Assembly: GCF_019039055.1 (NCBI RefSeq)
Contig: NZ_JAHOPB010000001.1
Location: forward strand, 3,570,001-3,634,000
Source of the DNA: Reyranella humidisoli
GTDB taxonomy: Bacteria; Pseudomonadota; Alphaproteobacteria; Reyranellales; Reyranellaceae
Direction: 5' to 3'
DNA: 64,000 nucleotides
In this document: positions 52,712 to 62,706 of the stretch, piece by piece
How the letters are laid out: each line of letters begins with the position of its first letter
How positions within the stretch are numbered: position 1 is the first letter of the stretch
The notes under the pieces: model-generated
What the model saw: the letters and a program-made list of their open reading frames with translations, nothing else
Told to the model about the DNA's origin: nothing
The model's database searches: none
Program-made: the position numbers and the translations under genes

Positions 52712-54205
52712 ATGAAAGTGGAATTTTCGGCCTTTCCGAAGGCCTTTGCGGGCAATGTCGCGGTATTCGTCGGGGCTGACAAGCAGCTCCTCGCGACCGC
52801 CCAGTCCATCGATGCCGCGTCTGGCGGTGCCGTCGTTCGCGCCTTCGAGGGCGGCCGGTTCACCGGCGCCAAGGGCCAGACCCTGACCGTTCTCGGTCAC
52901 TCGGGTGACGTTGCACGCCTGCTGCTTCTGGGCGTCGGCAAGGGCAAGGAACTGGATGGCCGCGCGGCCGAGGGGCTGGGCGGGGTGATCGCCGCCGAAG
53001 CCAATGCCGCTGGCCACACCGCCGTCACGGTGGTCGTGGATCCGGTGAAGGGCACCCGCCTGACGCCGGCCCAGATCGCCGCCCACATTGCGCTCGGTGT
53101 CCGGCTGCGCAGCTACCGCTTCGACAAGTACAAGACCAAGGACAAGCCCGAGCAGAAGCTCTCGCTGCAGCACCTCACCATCGTCCTGGCCGGTCCCGCC
53201 GACGCGCGGAAGGCCTACGCACAGCTCGAGCCCGTGGTCGACGCCGTGTTCCTCACGCGCGACCTGGTGAGCGAGCCGCCGAACGTGCTCTATCCGGTCG
53301 AGTTCGCCCGCCGCGCCCGGGAGCTGACCAAGCTCGGCGTGAAGGTCGAGGTGCTGGGCGAGGCCGAGATGAAGAAGCTCGGCATGGAGACGCTACTGGC
53401 GGTCGGACAGGGCAGCGGACGCGATTCGCAGCTCCTGGTCATGACCTGGATGAACGGTCCCAAGGGCCAGGCGCCGGTCGCGCTGATCGGCAAGGGCGTG
53501 TGCTTCGATACCGGCGGCATCTCGCTGAAGCCGGCCGGCGGCATGGAAGACATGAAGTGGGACATGGGCGGCGCCGGCGCCGTCACGGGTGCCATGGCCC
53601 TGATCGCCGGCCGCAAGGCCAAGGCGAACGTCGTGGCCGTGTGCGCCCTTGTCGAGAACATGCCCGACGGCAACGCGCAGCGCCCGGGCGACGTCGTGAA
53701 GTCGATGTCGGGTCAGACGGTCGAGGTCATTAACACCGACGCCGAGGGCCGCCTGATCCTGTGCGACGCGATGTGGTACGCGCAGGAGAAGTTCAAGCCG
53801 CAGGCGATGGTCGAGCTCTCGACCCTGACCGGCGCCATCATCGTGGCCCTGGGCCATGAGCGCGCCGGCCTGTTCTGCAACAACACGCAGCTCTCCAACC
53901 GGCTGCGGGCGGCCGGTGCGGGCATCGGCGAGAAGCTGTGGCGCATGCCGCTGGGACCGAAGTACGACAAGCTGATCGACTCCGAGATTGCCGACATGAG
54001 GAACGTCGGCGGCGGCCGCGACGGCGGCTCGATCACGGCGGCGCAGTTCCTGCAGCGCTTCGTGCAGGACGGCGTGGCCTGGGCTCACATCGACATCGCG
54101 GGCGTGGCCTGGTCGGGCAAGGGCGACGTGACGACGCCGAAGGGCGCGACGGCCTACGGCGTGCGTCTGCTCGATCGGCTGATCGCCGAGAACTACGAGC
54201 GCTGA
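52712..54205 (+). CDS. pepA: Leucyl aminopeptidase (M17)
   Basis: 497 residues from ATG 52712, preceded by AGGGGAAT. GKGVCFDTGGISLKPAGGM and NTDAEGRLIL are the metal-binding M17 signatures; the N-terminal macro-like domain occupies the first 160 residues. It removes N-terminal residues from peptides in the cytoplasm as a hexamer and in some bacteria also binds DNA. pepA followed by holC is a conserved proteobacterial pair. Confidence 0.95.
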   Translation: MKVEFSAFPKAFAGNVAVFVGADKQLLATAQSIDAASGGAVVRAFEGGRFTGAKGQTLTVLGHSGDVARLLLLGVGKGKELDGRAAEGLGGVIAAEANAAGHTAVTVVVDPVKGTRLTPAQIAAHIALGVRLRSYRFDKYKTKDKPEQKLSLQHLTIVLAGPADARKAYAQLEPVVDAVFLTRDLVSEPPNVLYPVEFARRARELTKLGVKVEVLGEAEMKKLGMETLLAVGQGSGRDSQLLVMTWMNGPKGQAPVALIGKGVCFDTGGISLKPAGGMEDMKWDMGGAGAVTGAMALIAGRKAKANVVAVCALVENMPDGNAQRPGDVVKSMSGQTVEVINTDAEGRLILCDAMWYAQEKFKPQAMVELSTLTGAIIVALGHERAGLFCNNTQLSNRLRAAGAGIGEKLWRMPLGPKYDKLIDSEIADMRNVGGGRDGGSITAAQFLQRFVQDGVAWAHIDIAGVAWSGKGDVTTPKGATAYGVRLLDRLIAENYER

Positions 54206-54212
54206 TTCGCCG

Positions 54213-54665
54213 ATGGCGACCGAGGTCAATTTTTATCACCTGACCCGATCGTCGCTGGAAGACACGCTGCCGCGCCTGCTGTCCAAGACCCTGCAGGCCG
54301 GGGAGCGGGCGGTCGTGCTGCTGGGGTCGGAAGAACGGGTGGACGCGCTGAACACTCATCTCTGGACCTACGATCCCGACGGTTTCCTGCCGCACGGCGC
54401 CGCACGCGACGGTGAAGCCGATCGCCAGCCCATCTGGCTGACGCATCTCGACGAGAACCCCAACGGTGCCGCCTTCCTGTTCGTCGCCGACCGCGCGAAG
54501 TCGGAGAAGGTCGGCGACTACAAGCGCTGCTTCGAGCTGTTCGACGGTCGGGACGACACGGCCCTCGCCGACGCCCGCGAGCGCTGGAAGGAATACAAGA
54601 CTGCCGGCCATGCGGTGGCCTATTGGCAGCAGACCGACAGCGGCGGCTGGGAGAAGAAGGCGTAG
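54213..54665 (+). CDS. holC: DNA polymerase III subunit chi
   Basis: 150 residues. The VNFYHLTRSSLEDTLPRLL start, LWTYDPDGFLPHG and PIWLT match HolC, with the C-terminal RWKEYKTAGHAVAYWQQ. Chi links the clamp loader to single-strand binding protein. It follows pepA by seven bases; its stop abuts that of the convergent FkbM-like gene. Confidence 0.93.
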   Translation: MATEVNFYHLTRSSLEDTLPRLLSKTLQAGERAVVLLGSEERVDALNTHLWTYDPDGFLPHGAARDGEADRQPIWLTHLDENPNGAAFLFVADRAKSEKVGDYKRCFELFDGRDDTALADARERWKEYKTAGHAVAYWQQTDSGGWEKKA

Positions 54666-55751
54666 TCAGCGCCTGTCGCGTGGCCGCATGTATGCGTGCC
54701 AGGCAGCGGCGAGCCGCTCGCGCAGCGGGATGGGTCCTTCGGGACGGTAGAAGTCCGGAGGATCGGTCTCGAACCTCGCCATGTAGCTCCGGTAATCCAG
54801 CGGCCGGGCGCGATCTCCCTGGGCCTGCGCCGCCAGCCGATCGAGCCCTCGGTCCACGTCGATGACCGGCTTCAACCTGTCCCGGCAACCGACCAGAAGC
54901 TCGGCGGCGGCATCCGGGACATCCCAGGCCGACAGGATCGCCGCCAGCTTCGCGATCTTCTCGGCGCTCAGGTCGGTGAGCTTGGTCGCACCATTCGGGC
55001 CCAGCAGATCGAGCCCGTAGTAGGCCTCGCCCTGGAAGGGGCGGCCGGAATGGGTCTCGGCGGGCGTCGGCCAGATGTAGCGAGCCGGAAGCGCGCGCGA
55101 GGAGTAGTTGCGGACGTCGAGCCGGAACAGGTCGAAGCCGTGACGGCGCATGAACCGGTCGGTGTTGTGGAAGGAGTGTTCGTCGGGGGAGCCATCGCCC
55201 ACGAAGTTCACTTCCATCTGCACGGCCAGCAGGTCCTGTGGCAGGCGCCCCTCGAAGCTCTGCAGGATCTGCCAGTCGATGCCGTCGGTATCGATCTTCA
55301 TGTAGTCGAGATCGGTCCAGCCGCGTTCGCTCAGAAGGTCCGGTACCACGACCGGCTTGTTCGGATCGGCGAGCCCGGTCAGTTCCCAGGCGTTGTGCCG
55401 GAGCTGCTCCTCGGCCGATGCCGTCTGCAGCCGTGCGTCGCGGATCTCGCGTGTGCGCATGAAGCTCATGCGGTCGCGCATCTTCATGATCAGCGGCGCG
55501 GCCGGCCCGGCCGACAAATCGACCGCCTTGTCGGCGCTGGGACTCACGAAAGCGGCGACGTACGACACATCCGGATTTCGCTCTTCCGCGGTGAGGCGCT
55601 GGCATTCGCTGGCGCTCGCATCGATGCCCAGCGCCTTCAGCCTGTCGCCGAAGGCGCGCCATTTCGGATCGAGGCCGCCGGAGCAGCCGATGTCGAGCAG
55701 CGCGAAGCGTTCCGCCTTCAGTCTTTGGGCGACCAGTGCCAGGAACGACAT
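54666..55751 (-). CDS. FkbM-like methyltransferase, DIGCSGG subgroup (paralogue)
   Basis: 361 residues from ATG 55751. FALLDIGCSGGLDPKWRAFGD and LDYMKIDTDGIDWQILQSF correspond to the SAM and FkbM blocks, and LSAEKIAKLAAILSAWDVPDAAAELL matches the 46526-47554 protein. It lies outside the glycan locus, downstream of a cyclase-family gene, so it may be an ancestral or dispersed copy. Methyltransferase chemistry is likely; the acceptor is unknown. It starts 14 bases after the cyclase gene stop and is probably cotranscribed. Confidence 0.77.
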   Translation of the reverse strand: MSFLALVAQRLKAERFALLDIGCSGGLDPKWRAFGDRLKALGIDASASECQRLTAEERNPDVSYVAAFVSPSADKAVDLSAGPAAPLIMKMRDRMSFMRTREIRDARLQTASAEEQLRHNAWELTGLADPNKPVVVPDLLSERGWTDLDYMKIDTDGIDWQILQSFEGRLPQDLLAVQMEVNFVGDGSPDEHSFHNTDRFMRRHGFDLFRLDVRNYSSRALPARYIWPTPAETHSGRPFQGEAYYGLDLLGPNGATKLTDLSAEKIAKLAAILSAWDVPDAAAELLVGCRDRLKPVIDVDRGLDRLAAQAQGDRARPLDYRSYMARFETDPPDFYRPEGPIPLRERLAAAWHAYMRPRDRR

Positions 55752-55765
55752 CGCGGCGATCGGAC

Positions 55766-56803
55766 TCAGACCGTGGCGACGGGAGTCGCGGGCGAGCCCA
55801 CGGCGCCCGGCAGGCGCAGCGGCGGCGCCGTCAGCAGGAAGCGCGAACGCTTCCGGTCGCGCAGCCACAGCGCGAGGTCCTTCAGCCACCAGATCTCGCC
55901 GAGGTTGAGGCCCAGCTTGAACAGGCAGTGATTGTGGATCGGCAGCGACGGGTGCTCGGTATCATCGGGGCCGGGCTTCGCTGGCACCGCCTCGACACCG
56001 TAATTGTCGGCGATCAGCGCGGAGATCTGGCTGTCGGTGATCCACTGCAGCAGGCGCTGGTCGCGGCCGTCGAGGACGCAGCACATCGCGTGCGCGCGCG
56101 CCGGGTCGACGTTCTTGTTCATCTTCATGATCTCGTCGGTGAACCCGGTATAGAGCAACAGCATGTCGCCGGGCTCCACCACCACCTTGTCGGCGTCGAG
56201 CACGCGCTTGAGGTCGTCGTAGCTCACATACTTGTGGTCGCGGCCGTAGTGCTTCTCGAGGTCGACCAGCACGGCGCGGCCCTGGATCGCCTTGGCCGCC
56301 ATGTTCTCGACGCCGAGCTTGTGGGCGTAGCTGAGATGGCCGCAGCCGTCGCGACCGGCATCGGGCTGGGGACCGACCACGTCGGAGCCCGGCTTGAAGC
56401 CGTTGTAGTAGAGCGGCTCGGGCACGCCGTCGCCGTCGGCATCGAACAGGCCGCCGACATGAGCCAGCGTGTCCCACTGCGTCGAATACTGCAGCGTGAG
56501 GATCACGCGGTCGTCGCTCGCCACGTCGGCGAACAGCGGGTTGAGGCTGTTGGTCAGGAAGTTGAAGCGCCAGCCGTTTTCGTCGCCGGTCGGCGAAAGG
56601 ACCGGCGGCAGGCGCCGCGGGTTCAGGACGTTGCCGCCGGGAAAGTCGAGCGGCAGGCTGAGGCAGAACGACAGGCCTTCTTTCACCTCGGCGATGCCTT
56701 CCAGCACCTTCTTCGGAGTAATCAGGTTGAGGCGGCCGAGCTGGTCGTCGTCGCCCCAGTCGCCCCAGGTCGATCCTTCGGGGCGATGCTTCCAGCGCTT
56801 CAT
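55766..56803 (-). CDS. Cyclase-family hydrolase (kynurenine formamidase-like)
   Basis: 345 residues. The family metal site appears as QYSTQWDTLAHVGG, a variant of HxGTHxDxPxH in which the first histidines are replaced, and later PIHNHCLFKLGLNLGEIWWL. N-terminal GSTWGDWGDDDQLGRLNLIT is the typical opening of this longer subgroup. Members hydrolyse amide or ester bonds of small molecules; the substrate is unknown. The 131-base gap upstream is divergent to the MFS gene. Confidence 0.8.
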   Translation of the reverse strand: MKRWKHRPEGSTWGDWGDDDQLGRLNLITPKKVLEGIAEVKEGLSFCLSLPLDFPGGNVLNPRRLPPVLSPTGDENGWRFNFLTNSLNPLFADVASDDRVILTLQYSTQWDTLAHVGGLFDADGDGVPEPLYYNGFKPGSDVVGPQPDAGRDGCGHLSYAHKLGVENMAAKAIQGRAVLVDLEKHYGRDHKYVSYDDLKRVLDADKVVVEPGDMLLLYTGFTDEIMKMNKNVDPARAHAMCCVLDGRDQRLLQWITDSQISALIADNYGVEAVPAKPGPDDTEHPSLPIHNHCLFKLGLNLGEIWWLKDLALWLRDRKRSRFLLTAPPLRLPGAVGSPATPVATV

Positions 56804-56934
56804 GATGCGTTTCTCCCTCTTGCCGCGGGGACACTACAAGGGCGGCCGCAGCGCGTCATCACGCATGGCTACCCCGCACAATTCAACCGGCGTTCGCGCT
56901 GCGGATCGCCTATGATCGCGGGGACGAGGTCCTC

Positions 56935-58167
56935 ATGTCCGCCGCAACCGCCACGCCGCCGCTTCAGCATGATTTCCGGGTGATCAGCCTGATCGGCATC
57001 GCCCACGGCGCCAGTCACTATTACCAACTCGCCTTCGCGACGATGCTCCTGATCGTCCGCCAGGAAGTGGGGCTGAGCTACGCCGATGTCGGCCTGCTCG
57101 CCGGCATTTTCTATGGCGTTTCCGGCATCGCGCAGACAGCCGCCGGTTTCGCGGTCGACCGGTTCGGCGCACGCCCGATCCTGGCCGGAGGCCTGCTCGT
57201 GGTCGGCCTTGGCCTTGCCTGCATTTCGTTCGCGCATTCCTTCGTGGGTTTCGCCTGCATCGCCGTGATCGCCGGCCTGGGCAACTCGGTCTTTCATCCC
57301 GCCGACTTCGCGCTGCTCAATTCGTCGGTGAGCCATAACCGGCTCGGCCGCGCCTTCAGCATCCACGGGCTCGGCGGTTCGCTGGGCTGGGCCGCCGCGC
57401 CAGTCATGTACTTCCTCGACAGCCTGTTCGGCTGGGTGGGGGCGGCGCTGATCGGAGCGCTGCCCGGCATCGTCCTCTCGGCACTCGTCTTCATCCACCG
57501 CGAGGAGCTGGTCGATCATCGCGTGAAGGTGCGGGCCGCCGCGGCGCTTCCCGGCGCCCGGCCGGCCCTGGCGCTTTTCCTGCAGCCAGCGTTGCTGCTT
57601 TGCCTCGCCTACTTCGCGCTGATCGCGGCCAACACTGTCGGCATCCAGCAGTTCGCGGTGCCGGCCTGGAGCAGCATGTTCGGCGTCACGGAGAACTACG
57701 CAGCTTTCTGCCTGATCGTGTTCATCGTGGGCTCGGCCGCAGGCATCCTGGTCGGTGGCTACTTTGCCGACCGCGTCCGCCGACACGATCTCGTCGCGGC
57801 GTTCGGCTTGCTGGCGGCTGCCTGTCTCACCGTACCGGTCGCCACCCAGACCGTGTCGCCGACCTTCCTGCCGATCCTGCTGGCGCTGGCGGGCGCGGCG
57901 GGCGGCATCACCAATCCGTCGCGCGACATGATCGTGCGCAACGCCACGCCGCCCGGCGCGTCGGGCAAGGTCTTCGGCTTCGTCTATTCGGGCCTCGATA
58001 TCGGCTCGTTCGTGGCGCCGCCGCTGTTCGGCTTCCTGATGAGCAGCGGCCTGCCGGCCGTGATCTTCTGGATCGCCGTGGGGCTCTACACGTTCAACGC
58101 CGGCATGGTGATGCTGATCCGGCACAGCAGCACGCCGAAGCCGGCCTATCCGGCGGTGGCCGAATAG
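56935..58167 (+). CDS. Major facilitator superfamily transporter
   Basis: 410 residues with twelve predicted helices. A conserved cytoplasmic loop VDRFGARPILAGGL and FADRVRRHDLVAAFG mark the two repeated halves. HPADFALLNSSVSHNRLGRAFS fits the fosmidomycin-resistance-like or related drug/metabolite MFS subfamilies. Substrate unknown. It converges on the ABC-F gene with only three bases between stops. Confidence 0.86.
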   Translation: MSAATATPPLQHDFRVISLIGIAHGASHYYQLAFATMLLIVRQEVGLSYADVGLLAGIFYGVSGIAQTAAGFAVDRFGARPILAGGLLVVGLGLACISFAHSFVGFACIAVIAGLGNSVFHPADFALLNSSVSHNRLGRAFSIHGLGGSLGWAAAPVMYFLDSLFGWVGAALIGALPGIVLSALVFIHREELVDHRVKVRAAAALPGARPALALFLQPALLLCLAYFALIAANTVGIQQFAVPAWSSMFGVTENYAAFCLIVFIVGSAAGILVGGYFADRVRRHDLVAAFGLLAAACLTVPVATQTVSPTFLPILLALAGAAGGITNPSRDMIVRNATPPGASGKVFGFVYSGLDIGSFVAPPLFGFLMSSGLPAVIFWIAVGLYTFNAGMVMLIRHSSTPKPAYPAVAE

Positions 58168-58170
58168 CCG

Positions 58171-60048
58171 TCAGGCGGCGGCTTCCAGCGCTTCCTGCGC
58201 GGTCAGCCAGCGCTTCTCGGCATTCTCGACCTCACGCTCGAGGCGGGCCTTTTCCTTCTGGAGTTCGGTCACGACCGTGCCGGGACCGGCATAGATCGCC
58301 GGGTCACCGAGCCTGGCCAGCACGCCGTTCAGCTGCTCGGTGAGGCGGGCCAGCATCTTCTCGGCGCTGTCGACGGCCTTCTTGAGCGGCGCCTTGCTGG
58401 TACGGTTGTCGGCGGCGGCCTTCCGCTGGTCCTTCTTGCTGGCCGCGTCGGCGGGCTTCTCCGGTTTGGCCGGGCGCGAGCCGCGCTCCTTCAGCAGCTT
58501 GGCCTGGTATTCGTCGATGTCGCCGTCGAACGGCTTCACCGTGCCGCCCTGAACGACCCAGAGCGCGTCGGCGACCATCTTCACGAGATGCGTGTCGTGG
58601 CTCACCAGCACGACCGCGCCCTCGAAGTCGTTGATGGCGTCGACCAGCGAAGCGCGCGCATCCATGTCGAGATGGTTGGTCGGCTCGTCGAGCAGCAGCA
58701 GATGCGGCGCGGTCCGGGTGGCGAGCGCCAGCAGCAGGCGCGTCTTCTCACCGCCCGACATGACGCCGACCTTGAGGTTGGCGCGATCGCGCGAGAAGCC
58801 GAAGCGACCGAGCTGTGCCCGGACCTTGGCCTCGCCGGCGCCCGGTCCGAGCGCGCGGGCCATGTGATCGAACGGCGTCGCCTCGAAGTCGAGGCTCTCT
58901 TCCTGGTCCTGCGAGAAATAGCCGACGCGCAGCTTGGGCGTCTTCTTGAACTGGCCTTCGCGCGGGTCCAGGCGCTGGGAGATCAGGCGGATGAAAGTCG
59001 ACTTGCCGTTACCGTTCTGGCCGAGCAGCGCGATGCGATCTTCCATGTCGATGCGCAGGTCGAGGTTGCGCAGCACCAGCGGCCCGTCGGGATAGCCGAC
59101 CGACACGTCGTCGAGCGTCTCGATCGGCGAGGCGAGGATGTCGGGCGAGGGGAAGTTGAACGAGATGCGCTCGTCGATCGGCACGGAGGCCACGGGGCCG
59201 AGCTTCTCGATCATCTTCATGCGCGACTGCGCCTGACGCGCCTTGCTGGCCTTGGCCTTGAAGCGGTCGACGAAGGCCTGCATGTGCTTGCGCTGCGCGG
59301 CGACCTTGGCTTGCTGGGCCGCATCGTTGGCGAGCCGCTCGGCGCGCGTGCGCTCGAAGAAGTCGTAGTTGCCGGTGTAGGCGACGAGCTTCTGCTGGTC
59401 GATGTGGACGATGTGGTCGCACACGTCGTTCAGCAGGTCGCGGTCGTGGCTCACCATCAGGACGGTGTTGCGGAAGCGCTTGAGGTGCTCCGTCAGCCAG
59501 ATCATGGCCTCGACGTCGAGATGGTTGGACGGCTCGTCGAGGATCAGAAGGTCGGGGTCGCTGAACAGCGTGCCGGCCAGCGCGACGCGCATCCGCCAGC
59601 CGCCGGAGAACTCGCCGCAGGGGCGGGATTGCTTGTCGTTGTCGAAGCCCAGGCCGTTCAGGATCGAGGCGGCGCGGGAAGGTGCGGACGCCGCGCCGAT
59701 TTCCTCGAGGCGGGCATGGATCTCGGCCAGGCGAACGCCGTCGTGGCAGGTCTGATCCTCAGCGAGGAGGGCGCTGCGCTCCACGTCGGCCGCCAGCACC
59801 GCGTCGATCACGGAAATGTCGCCCCCCGGCGGGTCCTGCGGGACCGAGCCGATCCGGGTGCGGCCCATCAGGTTGATCTCGCCGCTGTCGGCCTCGATCT
59901 GCCTCTGGATCAGGCGCAGCAGGGTCGACTTGCCGGCGCCGTTACGGCCGACCAGGCCGACCTTCCAGCCGTCGGAAAAGGCCGCCGAAGCGCGGTCGAA
60001 GAGCACACGCTCGCCGTGGCGGAAGGAGATGTCGTTGATGTGGAGCAT
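58171..60048 (-). CDS. ABC-F family ATPase (YheS-like)
   Basis: 625 residues with two ABC domains and no membrane helices. Walker A motifs are GRNGAGKST and GQNGNGKST; signatures are EFSGGWRMR and VMSGGEKTR, each followed by LDEPSNHLD or LDEPTNHLD. The interdomain linker (about residues 240-300) is helical and charged, as in ribosome-acting ABC-F proteins, and a C-terminal coiled coil spans about 540-625. The pattern matches E. coli YheS; the group acts on stalled or E-site-empty ribosomes. Divergent from ndk. Confidence 0.9.
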   Translation of the reverse strand: MLHINDISFRHGERVLFDRASAAFSDGWKVGLVGRNGAGKSTLLRLIQRQIEADSGEINLMGRTRIGSVPQDPPGGDISVIDAVLAADVERSALLAEDQTCHDGVRLAEIHARLEEIGAASAPSRAASILNGLGFDNDKQSRPCGEFSGGWRMRVALAGTLFSDPDLLILDEPSNHLDVEAMIWLTEHLKRFRNTVLMVSHDRDLLNDVCDHIVHIDQQKLVAYTGNYDFFERTRAERLANDAAQQAKVAAQRKHMQAFVDRFKAKASKARQAQSRMKMIEKLGPVASVPIDERISFNFPSPDILASPIETLDDVSVGYPDGPLVLRNLDLRIDMEDRIALLGQNGNGKSTFIRLISQRLDPREGQFKKTPKLRVGYFSQDQEESLDFEATPFDHMARALGPGAGEAKVRAQLGRFGFSRDRANLKVGVMSGGEKTRLLLALATRTAPHLLLLDEPTNHLDMDARASLVDAINDFEGAVVLVSHDTHLVKMVADALWVVQGGTVKPFDGDIDEYQAKLLKERGSRPAKPEKPADAASKKDQRKAAADNRTSKAPLKKAVDSAEKMLARLTEQLNGVLARLGDPAIYAGPGTVVTELQKEKARLEREVENAEKRWLTAQEALEAAA

Positions 60049-60103
60049 GGGCGGCGGGCATTTACCACGCGCTTCAGCCGCAAACCAAGCTCATAGGGTC
60101 TGC

Positions 60104-60132
60104 TTGCCGGGCCTAAACGCCGCGTCTATAAG
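60104..60132 (+). promoter_or_regulatory. ndk promoter (sigma-70-like)
   Basis: TTGCCG (60104-60109) and TATAAG (60127-60132) are separated by 17 bases. The predicted start near 60139 leaves an untranslated leader of about 36 bases before the ndk ATG. Confidence 0.6.
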
Positions 60133-60175
60133 GCGCGCCCACAAGCTCGAAATCACGGACTGCACGAGGGAATTC

Positions 60176-60598
60176 ATGGCCGTCGAACGTACTTTCTCGA
60201 TCCTCAAGCCGGACGCGACCCGCCGGAACCTCACCGGCAAGATCAATGCGCGCTTCGAGGAGAAGGGCCTGCGCATCGTCGCCCAGAAGCGCATCCAGAT
60301 GAGCCGCCAGCAGGCCGAGGAGTTCTACGGCGTGCACAAGGCCCGTCCGTTCTTCGGCGAGCTCTGCACGTTCATGACGTCCGGCCCGGTCGTGGTGCAG
60401 GTCCTGGAAGGCGAGAACGCCGTCGCGAAGAACCGCGAGATCATGGGCGCGACCAACCCGGCCAACGCCGACGCCGGCACGATCCGCAAGGACTTCGCCG
60501 AGTCGATCGAAGCCAACTCGGTGCACGGCTCTGACTCGGCCGAGAACGCCGCCATCGAGATCGCTTACTTCTTTGCGGGTTCCGAGATCGTCGGCTGA
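60176..60598 (+). CDS. ndk: Nucleoside diphosphate kinase
   Basis: 140 residues, with GAGGGA five bases before the [23 protein letters not shown] opens the fold, and NSVHGSDS contains the phosphorylated histidine. It equilibrates NTP pools, including the GTP needed for GDP-sugars in the neighbouring locus. It has its own promoter (60104-60132) and terminator (60622-60647), so it is a single-gene unit. Confidence 0.97.
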   Translation: MAVERTFSILKPDATRRNLTGKINARFEEKGLRIVAQKRIQMSRQQAEEFYGVHKARPFFGELCTFMTSGPVVVQVLEGENAVAKNREIMGATNPANADAGTIRKDFAESIEANSVHGSDSAENAAIEIAYFFAGSEIVG

Positions 60599-60621
60599 AG
60601 CCGGCGCCTCTCCACAATGAA

Positions 60622-60647
60622 AAAAGCGGCCCAAGAGGGCCGCTTTT
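60622..60647 (+). terminator. Intrinsic terminator after ndk
   Basis: An 11-base-pair stem AAAAGCGGCCC / GGGCCGCTTTT with loop AAGA, followed by further T residues, 23 bases after the ndk stop. The A-run on the other side means it could also serve the convergent oxidase subunit gene. Confidence 0.88.
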
Positions 60648-60672
60648 CTTTTGCGCGGTCGGTGGCTCCGCG

Positions 60673-60876
60673 TCAGCTCAGGATGGCGAACCCGATCAGC
60701 AGCGCGATCGAACCGCCGACGCCCATCACGAGGGCGAGCAGGGGCAGATGGCCCACCAGGCCGATCGCCATGGCAACCAGCAGCAGGACGATCCAGAGGA
60801 TCGAAAAGGTCACCAGCTTGTTGAACGACGTGTAAGTCGCCAGGTGAGCCGGATAGTCGTCCTGCGCTTCAGCCAT
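60673..60876 (-). CDS. aa3-type cytochrome c oxidase subunit IV
   Basis: 67 residues with two hydrophobic helices (about 20-43 and 45-66). The HLATYTSFNKLVTFSILWIVLL pattern, with a short polar N-terminus, is that of the bacterial aa3 oxidase subunit IV family (PF07835 type). It would sit in the inner membrane beside the oxidase; no other oxidase subunit gene is nearby. It lies 40 bases after purN on the same strand. Confidence 0.82.
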   Translation of the reverse strand: MAEAQDDYPAHLATYTSFNKLVTFSILWIVLLLVAMAIGLVGHLPLLALVMGVGGSIALLIGFAILS

Positions 60877-60916
60877 TTCGCGTCCCCGTTGAAACCGTTG
60901 GCGTGGTTATAGCCAA

Positions 60917-61567
60917 CTAGGGTTGGGGAGAAAAGAGGAGCGTGGCGTCGCACGCGACGCCTTCGACCGTGACCTTGTTGCCCGCGATGTTCACGCGCCC
61001 CTCGGCGAACCAGCGCACGACCAGCGGGTAGAGGCGATGCTCCTGGCGCAGGATGCGCGCGGATAGGGTTTCCTCGGTGTCGCCAGCCAGTACCGGCACG
61101 GCCGCCTGCGCGATGATCGGACCGGAATCGAGGTCGGGGATCACCAGATGGGCGGTGCAGCCGCTCAGGCGCACGCCGGCGTCGAGTGCCTGCCGCTGTA
61201 CGTGCATGCCCTTGAAGGCCGGCAGCAGGGAGGGATGGATGTTGATCAGCCGGTTCGCCCACCGGGCGGGAAACCAGGGGCTGAAGATGCGCATGAAGCC
61301 CGCCAGCACGACCAGCCCGCTTCCATGCCGTTCCAGTTCGGCCGAGACGGCCCGGTCGAAGGTCTCGCGATCGGGATGGTCCCGGTGGGACACGATGGCG
61401 GTGGGGATGCCCGCCGCGGCTGCAATCTCGAGCCCCGGCGCGTCGGCCCTGTTGCTCACCACGCAGGCTATTTCAGCAGGATAGTCCGCAGCCCGGGCCG
61501 CTTCGATCAACGCGGCGAGATTGCTGCCGCGGCCGGAGATGAGAACCCCGACCTTCAGCTTCGCCAT
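60917..61567 (-). CDS. purN: Phosphoribosylglycinamide formyltransferase
   Basis: 216 residues from ATG 61567. [19 protein letters not shown] binds [16 protein letters not shown] contains the catalytic Asn and His, and [14 protein letters not shown] the conserved Asp. It transfers a formyl group from 10-formyl-THF in purine synthesis. The start overlaps purM by 13 bases. Confidence 0.96.
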   Translation of the reverse strand: MAKLKVGVLISGRGSNLAALIEAARAADYPAEIACVVSNRADAPGLEIAAAAGIPTAIVSHRDHPDRETFDRAVSAELERHGSGLVVLAGFMRIFSPWFPARWANRLINIHPSLLPAFKGMHVQRQALDAGVRLSGCTAHLVIPDLDSGPIIAQAAVPVLAGDTEETLSARILRQEHRLYPLVVRWFAEGRVNIAGNKVTVEGVACDATLLFSPQP

Positions 61568-62661
61568 AGGCTTTCGGCATGGTCGACCACGCAGTCGGCT
61601 TCGTCGGTCGGGGCCGTCTCGATCGTACCGATCTCGCTCACCGTCTCGCCGGCTTCTTTCAGGGCCGTGGCGACACGGGCGGCGTCCGCCTGCGCGACCA
61701 TGACGATCATGCCCAGTCCGCAGTTGAAGGTGCGGAGCATGTCGTCGGTCGGGACCTGGCCGACGTCGCGGAGCCACCGGAAGACCGGCGGCGCCTTCCA
61801 GGTGCGCGCGTCGAGGCGGGCGCGAAGTCCGTCGGGCAGGCAGCGCGGCACGTTGCCGGGCAGGCCGCCGCCGGTGATGTGGGCCAGCCCCTTGATGGCG
61901 CCCGTGCCGCGGATCACCTGCAGGAGCTGCTTCACGTAGATCCGGGTCGGTTCGAGCAGCGCCTCGCCCAGGGTCGCGTCCGCGAAGGGAGCGCGATCGG
62001 AATATTTCAGGCCGCTGCGCTCGACGACGCGGCGCACCAGCGAATAGCCGTTGGAGTGGGGGCCGCTCGAGGCGATGCCGAGGACAACGTCGCCGGGCGC
62101 GATGTCGCTGCGCGGCAGCAGCGCGTTGCGCTCGGCGGCGCCCACGGTAAAGCCGGCGAGATCGTAGTCGCCATCGACGTACATGCCCGGCATCTCGGCC
62201 GTCTCGCCGCCAACCAGGGCGCAGCCTGCGCGCCGGCAACCTTCGGCGATGCCGGCCACCAGACGGCGGCCGACATCGACGTCGAGGCGGCCGCTGGCAT
62301 AGTAGTCGAGGAAGAACAGCGGCTCGGCGCCCTGCACCACGATGTCGTTGACGCACATCGCGACGAGGTCAATGCCGACCGTGTCGGGGACGGCCGCCTC
62401 GATCGCGACCTTGAGCTTGGTGCCAACGCCGTCGGTGCCGGAGACCAGGATCGGATCGGTGAATCCTGCCGCCTTGAGGTCGAACAGTCCGCCGAAGCCG
62501 CCCAGTCCGCCCATCACGCCGGGCCGGTTGGTGCTCCTGGCCAGCGGCTTGATGTGCTCGACGAGGTCGTCGCCCGCATCGATGTCGACGCCGGCGTCCT
62601 TGTAGGTGAGGGGGGGGCGATTGTGGCCAGGGGCGTCAGGCTTCAAGCCGGCTTCTTTCAT
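61555..62661 (-). CDS. purM: Phosphoribosylformylglycinamidine cyclo-ligase
   Basis: 368 residues. [20 protein letters not shown] opens the protein, [16 protein letters not shown] is the ATP/substrate motif, and [13 protein letters not shown] follows. PurM closes the imidazole ring to AIR. Overlap with purN (13 bases) is the classic purMN operon. The 45-base gap upstream is divergent to the DUF2066 gene. Confidence 0.96.
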   Translation of the reverse strand: MKEAGLKPDAPGHNRPPLTYKDAGVDIDAGDDLVEHIKPLARSTNRPGVMGGLGGFGGLFDLKAAGFTDPILVSGTDGVGTKLKVAIEAAVPDTVGIDLVAMCVNDIVVQGAEPLFFLDYYASGRLDVDVGRRLVAGIAEGCRRAGCALVGGETAEMPGMYVDGDYDLAGFTVGAAERNALLPRSDIAPGDVVLGIASSGPHSNGYSLVRRVVERSGLKYSDRAPFADATLGEALLEPTRIYVKQLLQVIRGTGAIKGLAHITGGGLPGNVPRCLPDGLRARLDARTWKAPPVFRWLRDVGQVPTDDMLRTFNCGLGMIVMVAQADAARVATALKEAGETVSEIGTIETAPTDEADCVVDHAESLWRS

Positions 62662-62706
62662 GCTAGATAGGTCGCCGCGAACATAACTAAAAACCGGACC
62701 CCCGCA

